Positions 9,458-18,516 of a DNA stretch of 64,000 bases are shown in pieces. The DNA comes from Saccharospirillum salsuginis (GTDB lineage: Bacteria > Pseudomonadota > Gammaproteobacteria > Pseudomonadales > Natronospirillaceae). Made by a program: the position numbers and the translations under genes. How positions within the stretch are numbered: the first letter of the stretch is position 1; every line of letters starts with the position of its first letter. Below the pieces are notes generated by a model. That model had not been told where the DNA came from and made no database searches. It was given only the letters and a program-made list of their open reading frames with translations. The DNA lies in assembly GCF_014651855.1 (NCBI RefSeq), contig NZ_BMXR01000016.1:1-64000 (forward strand), read 5' to 3'.

Positions 9458-10519
9458 TTAGTCGTTATGTTCGGGACTGAGGGTATAGGCCAGGAGCAGT
9501 CGGGTTATGCCGAGCAGGCTGTCGATGTGGGTGCGTTCGTAGCCGTGGGTGCTGTCGGTGCCGAAGCCGATGAGTGCGGTGCGGACGTCGTAGCCGGCGT
9601 TGAGGGTGGAGGAGCAGTCGCTGTGGTAGTGGCGGAAGACGTCGCGGACGTGGGGGATGTGGTGGCGTTCGGCGAGGTGTTCGAGCTGGCCGAGCAGGTC
9701 GCGGTTATGGGGGCCGAGGCTGTCTTTGTAGCCGAGGCTGACGGTATTTTCGCGACTGTTCTGGTTGTCGGCGACGGGGGCGATGTCGACGCTGATGAGT
9801 TCATCGAGTCCGCGGGGCAGGGCGGTTCCGGCGCCGAGCCCGACTTCTTCGGCGTTGGTGTAGGCGAGCACGAAGGGGATGTCCGGGGTCAGGCGGTGTT
9901 CGTGCATGAGGCTGAGCATCTCGAGGGTGCAGGCGATGCCGGCTTTGTTGTCGAGGAAGCGGCTGCACAGGTAGCCCGAGTCGGTGAACTCCGGTTGCGG
10001 GTCGACGCAGACGATGTCGCCGGGCTGGAAGCCGGCGGCTTCGGTGTCGGCACGGCTGGTGGTGGGAATGTCCGGGCGCAGGGTCAGTTGCGACCAGCCG
10101 ACCGGTTGTTCGTCGACGGCATCGTTGTAGGCATGACCTGAGGACAGTTGGGTCAGGATGGTGCCGCGAATCGGGCCCTTGCGGGTTTTAATGGTAACGC
10201 GGGCGCCTTCGGCAAAGCGGGCGGACCAGGTACCGAGCGGGGTCAGTTCCAGCCGGCCATTGGGCCAGATGGATTGCACCATGGCGCCCAGGGTATCGAG
10301 GTGGGCGGCGATGGCGCGTTTCGGGTTCGGACCGCTGGCGGCGAGGACATTGCCGCGTGCGGTGGTGGTGACCTGGAGCGGGAAGTCTTGCAGTCGTTCG
10401 CGCATGGCGGCTTCCATGGCGGCGGTGTCGCCGGTCGGGCTGTCGATGCGCAGCAGTTCGTCCAGTGTGGCTTTCAGTCGGGCCGGGTCGGGTTGGGGCC
10501 GGTCGGTGTGGTGACGCAT
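9458..10519 (-). CDS. M42-family metallopeptidase
   Basis: 353 residues, typical for M42 aminopeptidase-like zinc or cobalt hydrolases. Metal-binding and catalytic features are visible: AHLDTLGAMV, LDNKAGIA, NAEEVGLGAG, VDIAP and a C-terminal HGYERTH. The sequence (GTWSARFAEGARVTI, SGHAYNDAVDEQPVGW) resembles the M42 subfamily known from osmoprotectant peptide (NAGGN) gene clusters, but no such biosynthesis genes are present here. It is the last gene of a minus-strand operon; its ATG overlaps the M20 gene stop by one base (TGATG), implying translational coupling. In this context it probably cleaves peptides brought in by the divergent ABC importer (inference). Confidence 0.88.
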   Translation of the reverse strand: MRHHTDRPQPDPARLKATLDELLRIDSPTGDTAAMEAAMRERLQDFPLQVTTTARGNVLAASGPNPKRAIAAHLDTLGAMVQSIWPNGRLELTPLGTWSARFAEGARVTIKTRKGPIRGTILTQLSSGHAYNDAVDEQPVGWSQLTLRPDIPTTSRADTEAAGFQPGDIVCVDPQPEFTDSGYLCSRFLDNKAGIACTLEMLSLMHEHRLTPDIPFVLAYTNAEEVGLGAGTALPRGLDELISVDIAPVADNQNSRENTVSLGYKDSLGPHNRDLLGQLEHLAERHHIPHVRDVFRHYHSDCSSTLNAGYDVRTALIGFGTDSTHGYERTHIDSLLGITRLLLAYTLSPEHND

Positions 10520-11742
10520 CAGTCGCGGGCCTCCCAGTGTTGCAGGCAGTGACGCAGGACGCGGGCGGCGCTGTCGGCGTCCGCCGCCGTGATGGCTTCG
10601 TCCGGATGATGGCTCAAACCGTCCTTGCAGCGCACGAACAGCATGCCGACCTCGGTCAGGGCGTTCATGGCCAGTCCGTCGTGACCGGCGCCGCTGAATA
10701 GTCGGTGCGGTTCGAAGCCTTCTGCTTCAATCGAACGTGCGAGACGGGTCTGGATGGCGTCGGAGCAGCGCACCTCCGTTTGTTCGTAGCGCCGTTCGTG
10801 CCGCCATTGGCAAGGGCTTTGGTTCAGAGCGCCTTCGATTTCCCGGAACAATTGTTCGCGGGCTTCGCGGCGAATCACCGACGATGGCGACCGCAGCTCC
10901 ACAGTCAGGTCGACTTGGCTGGGGATGACATTGACGGCATTCGGTGTCACGTTCAATTCACCGACCACGCCGACCAGGTCGTCGGTGTCCCGGCACAGCC
11001 GATCGACGATTCGGACCACCTCGGTGGCTGCGACCAGCGCATCCCGGCGCAAATGCATCGGCGTTGTGCCGGCATGCCCGGCCTTGCCGGTGATCGTCAC
11101 ACTGTGGCGTTCAATGCCGGTAATCGCGGTCACGATGCCGACCGGCAAATCCAGGGATTCCAGTGCAGGACCCTGTTCGATGTGCACTTCCAGAAAACCG
11201 GCGATCCGATCCGGGTCGCGGGCCAGTTGCGGGATGGTCGACGGGTCGGCGCCGAGATCCCGGAGTGCATCGCCAAGCGTGTTCCCGTCCCGGTCCAGGG
11301 CGTCCAGCATAGTGGACTCGAACGTACCGGCCAGCGCCGAACTGCCCACCAGCGTCGATGAAAACCGGGCGCCTTCCTCATCGCTGAAAGCCACCAGTTC
11401 GATGTTGACGGGCAGGGTGGTTCCGGACTTGTGCAGATCCTCGAGTACTACCAGAGGCAGCAAGACACCCAGCATGCCATCGTACTTGCCGCCCTGACGG
11501 ACCGTGTCCTGATGCGAGCCGATGATCAGCGTCTTCGCCCCGGCCACCGGCACCGTGCGCCCGACCAGGTTTCCTGCCCCGTCCAATTCCACCGACAGAC
11601 CGGCCTGTTTCATCCAGCCCGACAAATCCGCCAGCAACGCCTTGTGTTCCGGCGTCCCCAGCAACCGGGTCACCCCCGGACCCGGCTCCGAATGCACAGC
11701 GGCCCGTTCGGATAACGCCATGATCCGCTCGCCCATCGACAT
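10519..11742 (-). CDS. M20 Zn-dependent amidohydrolase (carbamoylase type)
   Basis: 407 residues. It matches the hydantoinase/carbamoylase branch of M20, which includes N-carbamoyl-L-amino acid hydrolase, allantoate amidohydrolase and beta-ureidopropionase. Visible metal-site and family motifs are GSHQDTVRQGGKYDG, SDEEGARF, EVHIEQGP, GKAGHAGTTPM and the C-terminal FSGAGHDGLAM. These enzymes split carbamoyl or amide groups from amino acids. The start ATG sits 7 nt after GGAGG and overlaps the DUF1028 stop by one base. An alternative GTG one codon earlier is less likely. The middle position of a three-gene hydrolase operon suggests intracellular processing of an imported amide or dipeptide; the exact substrate is unknown. 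Confidence 0.9.
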   Translation of the reverse strand: MSMGERIMALSERAAVHSEPGPGVTRLLGTPEHKALLADLSGWMKQAGLSVELDGAGNLVGRTVPVAGAKTLIIGSHQDTVRQGGKYDGMLGVLLPLVVLEDLHKSGTTLPVNIELVAFSDEEGARFSSTLVGSSALAGTFESTMLDALDRDGNTLGDALRDLGADPSTIPQLARDPDRIAGFLEVHIEQGPALESLDLPVGIVTAITGIERHSVTITGKAGHAGTTPMHLRRDALVAATEVVRIVDRLCRDTDDLVGVVGELNVTPNAVNVIPSQVDLTVELRSPSSVIRREAREQLFREIEGALNQSPCQWRHERRYEQTEVRCSDAIQTRLARSIEAEGFEPHRLFSGAGHDGLAMNALTEVGMLFVRCKDGLSHHPDEAITAADADSAARVLRHCLQHWEARD

Positions 11743-12431
11743 CACTTCACCTCCTCATCGCTGACCGGCCCCGTGCGCGTCGGCTCGTCAAAGGTCGGCA
11801 CCCCGGCCAGGAACGCCTGAAAGGCATGGCTCTGGGTCTTCTCGTACAACACCCACAACTGATCGATGCAGTTCGACTCCGCCCAATCCACACGCAGATC
11901 CACCGGCGGTCGATCCCGGTACTGCACCTTCAACGCCGCACTGTGCGTGCCGCGATAATCGCCACCGTACGCCTCCCCCGCACTCATCGCCGCCAGCAAA
12001 CGCTCATGCAGCGGCGCCTGCGGCCGCGCCTCGAACGCCTCCTTCATCACCTCAACAATCTGCTCCGAGCGCAGCATATTGCCCGCCACCGCAAAGTGAT
12101 CGCCGCAAAAATGCCGCTTCTCCGACAAATTCGACGACCCCGTATGCGCCGCCGTTCCGCCCTGTTGATCCAGCACAATCAACTGCCGCTCATTGCGACC
12201 CTGATCCAGCTGAATCAACCGATCCTTCACCGCCTCCGCCGACATCCCACTGCTCAACAGTGCCAGGCCTTGCTCCCCATACATCCAATTCGTAAACGCT
12301 CCCTGAGTCGCAATCGCGCCAGTCTGAAAGCGCACATGCGGCACAAAACCGCCCACAGCCACACTGCCCGTGGCCGTCGCAACGCCCAGCGCGCCGGTGT
12401 GTCTGTCCTTGGCGATAATGGAATAGGTCAT
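11742..12431 (-). CDS. DUF1028 family protein (putative Ntn hydrolase)
   Basis: 229 residues. The start MTYSIIAKD..TGALGVATATGS and the GGFVPHVRFQTGAIATQG region are diagnostic of DUF1028, whose fold resembles Ntn hydrolases. Members often lie next to peptide or D-amino-acid genes, but the reaction is not established. The ATG is preceded by GGAG at 4 nt. It is the first gene of the minus-strand operon, divergent from the ABC importer. The A+T-rich inverted repeat at 12463-12510 starts 32 bp upstream and could be its operator. There is no signal peptide, so it probably acts in the cytoplasm after uptake. Confidence 0.88.
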   Translation of the reverse strand: MTYSIIAKDRHTGALGVATATGSVAVGGFVPHVRFQTGAIATQGAFTNWMYGEQGLALLSSGMSAEAVKDRLIQLDQGRNERQLIVLDQQGGTAAHTGSSNLSEKRHFCGDHFAVAGNMLRSEQIVEVMKEAFEARPQAPLHERLLAAMSAGEAYGGDYRGTHSAALKVQYRDRPPVDLRVDWAESNCIDQLWVLYEKTQSHAFQAFLAGVPTFDEPTRTGPVSDEEVK

Positions 12432-12462
12432 GCCGCTCCGTCCGTTCAGAAGTTGATTGGCA

Positions 12463-12510
12463 ATTTATCACTATAAAATTCCTTGCGTCCACTAATTTAT
12501 AGTGATAAAT
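12463..12510. promoter_or_regulatory. Perfect A+T-rich inverted repeat, candidate GntR operator
   Basis: ATTTATCACTATAAA at 12463-12477 is repeated as the exact reverse complement at 12496-12510. Each 15-bp arm is itself semi-palindromic (TTAT-N4-ATAA), as expected for two dimer sites 33 bp apart. It lies between the divergent hydrolase operon and the importer operon, whose fifth gene is a GntR/FCD regulator. Assigning it as that regulator's operator is an inference. Confidence 0.6.
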
Positions 12511-12567
12511 GTATTTTCAGAATCGGAACAGTCCTTGGACCTGGGTCTTTGTGTGTCCGATGAGCGA

Positions 12568-12681
12568 GTGCAGGGTGCCGGGGGTACTCTGGAAGGGGTA
12601 TCTGAGCCATGGATGGCGAAGTTAAGCGTACATGGACGTATTCACAGCGGCCCCTGGAAGAGTGCCCCCGGTACCCTGCAC
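12568..12681 (+). repeat. Structured intergenic repeat, copy 2
   Basis: A 23-bp stem starts GTGCAGGG at 12568 and ends CCCTGCAC at 12681. Its two mismatches are both G-T wobble type. The loop carries the conserved core GAGCCATGGATGGCGAAG plus CATGGACGTATTCACAGCG. It sits 120 bp upstream of the binding-protein gene in a 370-bp gap between divergent operons. No gene is supported here. Confidence 0.78.
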
Positions 12682-12801
12682 GGACCATCAACCACCTTGG
12701 AACCCGGGCACCCAGACAAGACAGGGAATTGCCGAGCCATTCCCTCTTGAACGCAATCACAACAACAAACCCGCGAAGCGAAGCAAAGAGAGGCCCCAAC
12801 C

Positions 12802-14358
12802 GTGAAACAGACCATCCGAACCCTGCTCATGGGGCTGGCCGTCCTGGCCGGCAGCACCCTCTGGGCTGAAACGCCCCCCAACGTATTGGTCGTCGGCCAA
12901 ATCGCCGAACCCCAATCCCTGGACCCCCACGCGGTCACAGCGGTCAACGACTTCCGCATCCTCGTCAACATCTACGACGGGCTGGTGCGCTACCAGGACG
13001 GCACCCTCAACGTCGAACCGTCCCTGGCCGAAAGCTGGACCATCAGCGACGATGGCACCCAGTACACCTTCGACCTGCGCGAAGGCGTCGAATTCCACGA
13101 CGGCACACCGTTCAACGCCGAAGCCGTCGTCTTCAACTTCGAACGCATGCTCAACGAAGACCACCCCTACCACGACACCGGCCCCTTCCCGCTGGCGTTC
13201 TACTTCGGGCAGGTCGCCGAAGTCGAAGCGCTCGGCGAATACCGCGTCCGGTTCACCCTGTCCGAACCCTTCGCCCCGTTCCTGTCCAACCTCGCGTACC
13301 CGACCGGGCTGATCATCTCGCCGTCCGCCGTGCGTGAACATGGCGAAGACGTCGGCCGGAATCCGTCCGGCACCGGTGCCTACCAATTCGAGGAATGGGA
13401 AGCCAATTCACGCGTCGTGGTCAGCCGCAATGACGACTACTGGGACGGCGCACCGGACCTGGAAGCCGTCGTCTTCCGCCCGATCACCGACGCCAACACC
13501 CGGGTCGCCGAAATGCTCTCCGGCGGCATCGACATGATGGTGGAAGTACCGCCGGACAACGTCGCCACCTTCGCCAGTGACGACAGTTTCAACATCTACG
13601 AACAAGCCGGACCGCACCTCTGGTTCCTGATTCTCAACCTGAAAGAAGAACCCATGAACGACAAGCGCGTTCGTCAGGCGGTTAACTACGCGATCAACAA
13701 GAAAGCGCTGGTCGAAGATGTCCTGCAGGGCACCGCCACCGTCGCCACCGGTCCTACGCCTCCCGCCTTTGGCTGGGCGTACAACGAAGACCTGGAGCCG
13801 TACCCCTACGACCCGGACAAGGCGCGTGAATTGATTCAGGCCGCTGGTGCGGATGGCGCCGAAGTCACCTTCTACGTCACCGAGGGCGGCTCCGGTATGC
13901 TTGACCCGATCTCCATGGGCACGGCGATCCAAGCCGACCTGGCCGCCGTCGGTCTGGATGTGAATATCGAGACTTACGAATGGAACACCTTCCTCGGCCG
14001 GGTCAATCCAGGCCTGGAAGGCAAAGCCGACATGGCGGAAATGGCCTGGATGACCAACGACCCGGACACACTGCCTTTCCTGGCGTTGCGCACCGAAGCC
14101 TGGCCGGAAAACGGCGGTTTCAACTCCGGCTACTACAGCAACGAGCGCGTGGACGAACTGCTCAACAAGGCCCGCACCAGTACCGACCAGGCTGAACGCG
14201 CCCGCCTGTACAAGGAAATGCAGGAAATCGTCTACGAGGACGCGCCCTGGGCGTTTATCGCCAATTGGCAGCAAAACGCCGTTGCCACGTCCAATGTGCA
14301 AAACTTTAAGCTGCAGCCTTCGTTCCTGTTGCTGCTTCACGATGTGAGTAAGCAGTAG
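12802..14358 (+). CDS. ABC transporter substrate-binding protein (peptide type)
   Basis: 518 residues of the SBP_bac_5 (DppA/OppA) family. A signal peptide covers about residues 1-22 (GTG start, hydrophobic LLMGLAVLAGSTLWA, cleavage before ETPP). Family features include VPSLAESWTISDDGTQYTF-like strands, FHDGTPFNAEAVVFNFER and NPSGTGAYQFEEW. The periplasmic protein would bind a small peptide or similar ligand and hand it to the permeases encoded downstream. The GTG is preceded by AGAGAGG. A 298-bp gap with a large nested palindrome separates it from the permease gene, a usual arrangement for expressing the binding protein in excess. Confidence 0.94.
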   Translation: MKQTIRTLLMGLAVLAGSTLWAETPPNVLVVGQIAEPQSLDPHAVTAVNDFRILVNIYDGLVRYQDGTLNVEPSLAESWTISDDGTQYTFDLREGVEFHDGTPFNAEAVVFNFERMLNEDHPYHDTGPFPLAFYFGQVAEVEALGEYRVRFTLSEPFAPFLSNLAYPTGLIISPSAVREHGEDVGRNPSGTGAYQFEEWEANSRVVVSRNDDYWDGAPDLEAVVFRPITDANTRVAEMLSGGIDMMVEVPPDNVATFASDDSFNIYEQAGPHLWFLILNLKEEPMNDKRVRQAVNYAINKKALVEDVLQGTATVATGPTPPAFGWAYNEDLEPYPYDPDKARELIQAAGADGAEVTFYVTEGGSGMLDPISMGTAIQADLAAVGLDVNIETYEWNTFLGRVNPGLEGKADMAEMAWMTNDPDTLPFLALRTEAWPENGGFNSGYYSNERVDELLNKARTSTDQAERARLYKEMQEIVYEDAPWAFIANWQQNAVATSNVQNFKLQPSFLLLLHDVSKQ

Positions 14359-14394
14359 CTGGCGGTGGAAACGGAAATTTAGGCTACCAGGCAA

Positions 14395-14608
14395 GCGGCG
14401 GATGCCTGGGATACGATGACTTAACCACCCACGTAAAGTGGCGGATGCCGGGTGGTCTCAGTCGGGGATGTGGGCAGCATGGATGCTGCCGTCAAGCCCC
14501 CATGGATGGGTTCATGGCGACCCCGAATGAGACCACCCGGCAGCCACCACGAATTCCTGGCAACCGATGCAGTGGTTACTGGGGTCCCGTATCCCAGGCA
14601 TCCGCCGC
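14395..14608 (+). repeat. Nested palindrome containing structured repeat copy 3
   Basis: The outer arms are a perfect 21-bp inverted repeat (14395-14415 with 14588-14608, starting GCGGCGGATG). Inside is a second long stem, starting TGCCGGGTGGTCTCA at 14446 and closed at 14542. Its loop carries the conserved core (CAGCATGGATGCTGCCGTCA, then CCCCATGGATGGG). It fills the gap between binding-protein and permease genes and could stabilise the upstream mRNA or attenuate downstream transcription. No T-run follows, so it is not a simple terminator. Confidence 0.78.
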
Positions 14609-14656
14609 GAACCATTGGCACCTATGGAAACCCCAATTCAATCATCAGGGTGAATT

Positions 14657-15616
14657 ATGGAACGCCAAATCTGGCCCTACATCGGGCGACGTCTGGTGAT
14701 GACAATACCGGTTCTGTTCGGACTGACCGTGATTGTCTTTTTCATCATGGCGCTCATTCCCGGCGACCCCGCTACCGCGATTCTGGGCAGCTATGCCACG
14801 CCCGAAAACGTGGCTCAGCTCAATGCCCAACTCGGGCTCGATAAACCACTGGTGCAGCAATATCTGACCTGGCTGGGCAATGTGGTCCAGGGCGATTTCG
14901 GCCGATCCTATAACCAGAATCGGGAAGTCATCGAAATCGTCGGGGAGCGGTTTGGCGCTACCTTGATTCTTGCCGGTACCGCCTTGGTGCTGTGCTCTAT
15001 TTTCGGTTTGTTGGTTGGCATCATATCCGCCGTGTATCAATACGGTTGGGCGGATAAAATTCTGACCCTGATCGTTCTTATCGGTATTTCCACACCAGCA
15101 TTCTGGCTCGGTCTTTTGATGATCATGCTGTTCGCCGTTCAGCTGCGATGGCTGCCGGCCAGTGGCATGTTCGCAGTCTATGGCGGGGGCGATCTGCCGG
15201 ATTTGATTCTTCATTTAATCCTGCCGGCCTCGACGTTGGCGTTTATCGCCACGGGAGTGATCGCCCGTCTCACCCGGGCCAGCATGCTGGAAGTGTTGCG
15301 GCAGGATTATATTCGTACCGCTCGGGCCAAGGGGCTGAACGAACGTCGGGTAATTTATCGTCATGCGTTCAAGGCGGCTCTGGTCAGCATTGTTCCAGTC
15401 ATCGGCATTCAGGCCGGTTTTGTGTTGGGCGGGGCGGTGTATATCGAAACGGTTTTTCAGTGGCCCGGCATCGGCAGTATGTTGGTGAATGCCATTTCCA
15501 CCCGTGATCTGTTGCTGGTGCAGGGTGGGGTGCTGGTTGTGGCCGCGGCTTATGTATTTTTCAACCTGGTGGCGGATGTCGTCCAGGTCATGCTTGATCC
15601 GAGGGTGTCCACATGA
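14657..15616 (+). CDS. ABC transporter permease (DppB type)
   Basis: 319 residues with the usual six membrane segments. The N-terminal pattern YIGRRLVMTIPVLFGLTVIVFFIM and the GDPA motif mark the DppB/OppB branch. The EAA loop that docks the ATPase is seen near residues 210-235 (DYIRTARAKGLNERRVIYRH). It forms the inner-membrane channel with the permease half of the next gene. Its stop overlaps the next start by 4 bases (ATGA). Confidence 0.93.
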   Translation: MERQIWPYIGRRLVMTIPVLFGLTVIVFFIMALIPGDPATAILGSYATPENVAQLNAQLGLDKPLVQQYLTWLGNVVQGDFGRSYNQNREVIEIVGERFGATLILAGTALVLCSIFGLLVGIISAVYQYGWADKILTLIVLIGISTPAFWLGLLMIMLFAVQLRWLPASGMFAVYGGGDLPDLILHLILPASTLAFIATGVIARLTRASMLEVLRQDYIRTARAKGLNERRVIYRHAFKAALVSIVPVIGIQAGFVLGGAVYIETVFQWPGIGSMLVNAISTRDLLLVQGGVLVVAAAYVFFNLVADVVQVMLDPRVST

Positions 15617-17535
15617 CGACGGCAACCGCTAATGCAACCCAACTGAAAAAGCGGAGCGGCCGGGCGGGACCACTGGCACTACTGCTTCGCAATCATCTGG
15701 CCGGGTTCGGGCTGGTGGTGCTTGGCCTGGTGGTATTGACTGTGTTGGTGACGCCCTGGCTGCCGTTGCCCGATCCGAATGCGACCGCGCTGTCCGACCG
15801 CCTGTTGCCAGTGTTCAGTGACGGTCATTTTCTCGGCACCGATCAATTAGGGCGTGATTTGTTGTCCCGTATCCTTTGGGGGACTCGGGTATCGCTCGCT
15901 GTTGGTATTACCGCCACCTTGGTGGCCGCGACCTTCGGATCCGTCATAGGCTTGCTGGCGGGTTATTTTGCCGGCCGGGTCGATGGTGTCCTGATGCGCG
16001 GCATCGATATGTTGATGGCCTTCCCCTACATCTTGTTGGCGCTTGCGATCGTCGCTGTTCTGGGGCCCGGATTGTTGAACGCCTTGTACGCCATTGCCAT
16101 TGTTAACATACCGTTCTTTGCGCGGAATGTCCGTGGTGTGGTTGTGACACTGCGCAACCGGGAGTTCGTCGATGCGGCCCGCCTGTCGGGGAAAGGCAAT
16201 ACGCTGATCCTGCTGACGGAAGTTTTGCCGAATGTATTGCCGGTCATTGTCATCACCATGTCCACCACCGTCGGCTGGATGATTCTGGAAACGGCGGGTC
16301 TGTCCTTTCTCGGTCTGGGCGCTCAACCGCCACAGGCGGATCTGGGCTCCATTCTCGGCGAGGGCCGGCGTCTGATCATCAACGCGCCGCACGTGGCGAC
16401 CATCCCCGGTCTGGTGATTTTTGTTCTGGTGATGAGCATCAACCTGCTCGGTGACGGTGTCCGCGATGCGCTCGACCCGCGCCTGAAAGCCGGGGCTCTA
16501 TTGCGGCCCGCCGCGCGCACTCAGGTCGCCAATGAAGCCAAGACCGCCGCCCGGGGTGAGCAACGGGGCCTTCTGGAAGTGAAGGATTTGCACACCGAGT
16601 TCCGCATCGGCCAGGACATTCACCGCGCGGTGAACGGACCGACGTTTCATATCGAGCCGGGGGAGTGCCTCGGGATCATCGGTGAATCGGGGTCCGGCAA
16701 GTCGGTCACGGCCATGTCGCTGCTGGGACTGGTGGCGTCTCCGCCGGGTGTGATCGCCAGTGGTCAGGTCAATTACCGCAACGAGAACATTCTGGGGGTG
16801 AGCGACGATCGTTTGCGGCACCTGAGAGGCGGGGAACTGGCTTACATCTTCCAGGATCCGCTGTCGACTCTGCATCCACTGTTCACCGTCGGTGACCAAT
16901 TGGTCGAGGCGATGCGGGCGCACCACCCGTACAGCTACCGGGAAGCCTGGGACAAGGCTGTGACGCTGCTTGAAAATGTACGCATTCCGAACGCCCGCGA
17001 ACGCGCCAAGGTGTACCCGCACCAGCTCTCCGGCGGCATGCGTCAGCGCGTCAGCATTGCCATGGCGCTTGCCAATGAACCCCAGCTGCTGATCGCCGAC
17101 GAGCCGACCACGGCCCTGGACGTGACCGTTCAAGCCCAGATTCTGAAGCTGCTGAACCAGCTGCGGCGCGAACAGGACGCCAGTTTGATGTTCATCACTC
17201 ACGACTTCGGCGTGGTGGCGGACATTTGCGACCGCGTCGCGGTCATGTACGCCGGCGAACTGGTCGAGGTCGGCCCGGTGGCCGAGGTCCTGGCGAATCC
17301 GGCCCACCCCTACACCCAGCGGTTGATCGCTTGTGTGCCGGATGTGAACCGGAAGCAAGGGAATCTGACCGAGATTCCCGGCCTGCCACCGAAGGTCAGC
17401 GACCTGCCGGTGGGGTGCAAGTTCGCCGACCGCTGTGATCGGGCCGTCGAACGCTGTCGTCAGGCCCCCATCGACCTGGAACCCCTGACCGACCAACGCC
17501 AGGCGCGCTGTATCTTTGCCCGGGAGGTGCTATGA
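15613..17535 (+). CDS. Fused DppC-type permease and DppD-type ATPase
   Basis: 640 residues. Residues ~1-295 are a DppC-like permease: an N-terminal membrane segment, GTDQLGRDLLSR, an EAA loop with DAARLSGKGNTL, and a DALDPRL end. A short linker leads to a complete ABC ATPase, with Walker A GESGSGKS near 357, signature LSGGMRQR near 471, Walker B LLIADEPTTALD near 493, and a C-terminal oligopeptide-type Cys motif (GCKFADRC). In most systems these are two genes. The frame is continuous, with no sign of an artefactual join. The 4-base overlaps with both neighbours show a tight operon. Confidence 0.94.
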   Translation: MTTATANATQLKKRSGRAGPLALLLRNHLAGFGLVVLGLVVLTVLVTPWLPLPDPNATALSDRLLPVFSDGHFLGTDQLGRDLLSRILWGTRVSLAVGITATLVAATFGSVIGLLAGYFAGRVDGVLMRGIDMLMAFPYILLALAIVAVLGPGLLNALYAIAIVNIPFFARNVRGVVVTLRNREFVDAARLSGKGNTLILLTEVLPNVLPVIVITMSTTVGWMILETAGLSFLGLGAQPPQADLGSILGEGRRLIINAPHVATIPGLVIFVLVMSINLLGDGVRDALDPRLKAGALLRPAARTQVANEAKTAARGEQRGLLEVKDLHTEFRIGQDIHRAVNGPTFHIEPGECLGIIGESGSGKSVTAMSLLGLVASPPGVIASGQVNYRNENILGVSDDRLRHLRGGELAYIFQDPLSTLHPLFTVGDQLVEAMRAHHPYSYREAWDKAVTLLENVRIPNARERAKVYPHQLSGGMRQRVSIAMALANEPQLLIADEPTTALDVTVQAQILKLLNQLRREQDASLMFITHDFGVVADICDRVAVMYAGELVEVGPVAEVLANPAHPYTQRLIACVPDVNRKQGNLTEIPGLPPKVSDLPVGCKFADRCDRAVERCRQAPIDLEPLTDQRQARCIFAREVL

Positions 17536-18503
17536 ACAAGGTGGAAGTGACCGGACTGGTCAAACGATTCGGCGGCGGGCGGACCCTGTTCCGTCGGCCC
17601 ATCCCGGCCGTCCACGCGGTGCGGGATCTGGGGTTTCGGGTCCGTCCCGGCGAAATCCTCGGTATCGTCGGCGAATCCGGATGCGGAAAATCGACCCTGG
17701 CCAAAATGCTGGTCGGGCTGGAATACCCGACCGACGGCGAGATCCGTTTCGACGGGGAGCCATTGGCCGCCGCGGGCCACAAGCCCAACCTCAAGGTGCT
17801 GTCGCGTCGCGTTCAATACATCTTCCAGGACCCGAACAGCTCATTGAACCCGCGCAAGACGATCCGCGAGATCCTCTCCGCGCCGCTCAAGCACCTGCGT
17901 GGCATGAACGCCGAGGAACGGGAGCGTCGACTGGCCGAACTGATGGAGCACGTCAACCTCAGACCGGAATTTCTGGATCGCTATCCGCATGAGTTTTCCG
18001 GCGGGCAGGCGCAACGCATCGGCATCGCCCGGGCGCTGGCCGCCGAGCCGGATATCCTGATCCTCGACGAACCGGTGTCCGCCCTCGATGTGTCGGTACA
18101 GGCGCAGGTACTGAACCTGCTCAAGCGACTGCGGGAGGAATTCCAGCTGACCTACCTGTTCATCAGCCACGACCTCGGCGTTGTGCGCAACTTTTGCGAC
18201 CGGGTCGCTGTCATGTACTTCGGCCGCATCGTCGAAGAGGCCGGCGTCGACGATCTCTTCTCCCGGCCCATCCACCCCTACACCCGCCGACTGCTCGACA
18301 GCGTGCCGGGTGTCGAGACCCGGGTGCTGCCGCCGGAAAGCGACGCCGTCGAACTGCCCGACCCTTACCATCCGCCACAGGGGTGCGCCTTCGCGCCGCG
18401 ATGCCCCAATGCCCGGGACGACTGCCGGACCAGCGACCCCGAACTCGCCGACCATCGGCCAGAGCACCGGGCGGCGTGTTATCATCCGCTGGAGCATCCA
18501 TGA
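17532..18503 (+). CDS. ABC transporter ATP-binding protein (DppF type)
   Basis: 323 residues. Walker A GESGCGKST (near residue 47), Q-loop YIFQDPNSSLNPR, signature FSGGQAQRIGIARAL, Walker B ILILDEPVSALD and switch His in FISHDLGV are all present. A C-terminal oligopeptide/dipeptide extension has the GCAFAPRCPNA cysteine motif. It should form the ATPase pair with the ATPase half of the upstream fusion protein. The start overlaps the upstream stop by 4 bases. The regulator gene begins 13 bp after its stop. Confidence 0.94.
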   Translation: MNKVEVTGLVKRFGGGRTLFRRPIPAVHAVRDLGFRVRPGEILGIVGESGCGKSTLAKMLVGLEYPTDGEIRFDGEPLAAAGHKPNLKVLSRRVQYIFQDPNSSLNPRKTIREILSAPLKHLRGMNAEERERRLAELMEHVNLRPEFLDRYPHEFSGGQAQRIGIARALAAEPDILILDEPVSALDVSVQAQVLNLLKRLREEFQLTYLFISHDLGVVRNFCDRVAVMYFGRIVEEAGVDDLFSRPIHPYTRRLLDSVPGVETRVLPPESDAVELPDPYHPPQGCAFAPRCPNARDDCRTSDPELADHRPEHRAACYHPLEHP

Positions 18504-18516
18504 ACAGGCAACACCC

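Noticed and set aside
12497..12799. Open frames of 80-110 codons on both strands in the gap upstream of the binding-protein gene
   Set aside because: They translate the structured repeat and its complement; similar frames appear over the other repeat copies (14421-14844, 19104-19500, 21098-21434).
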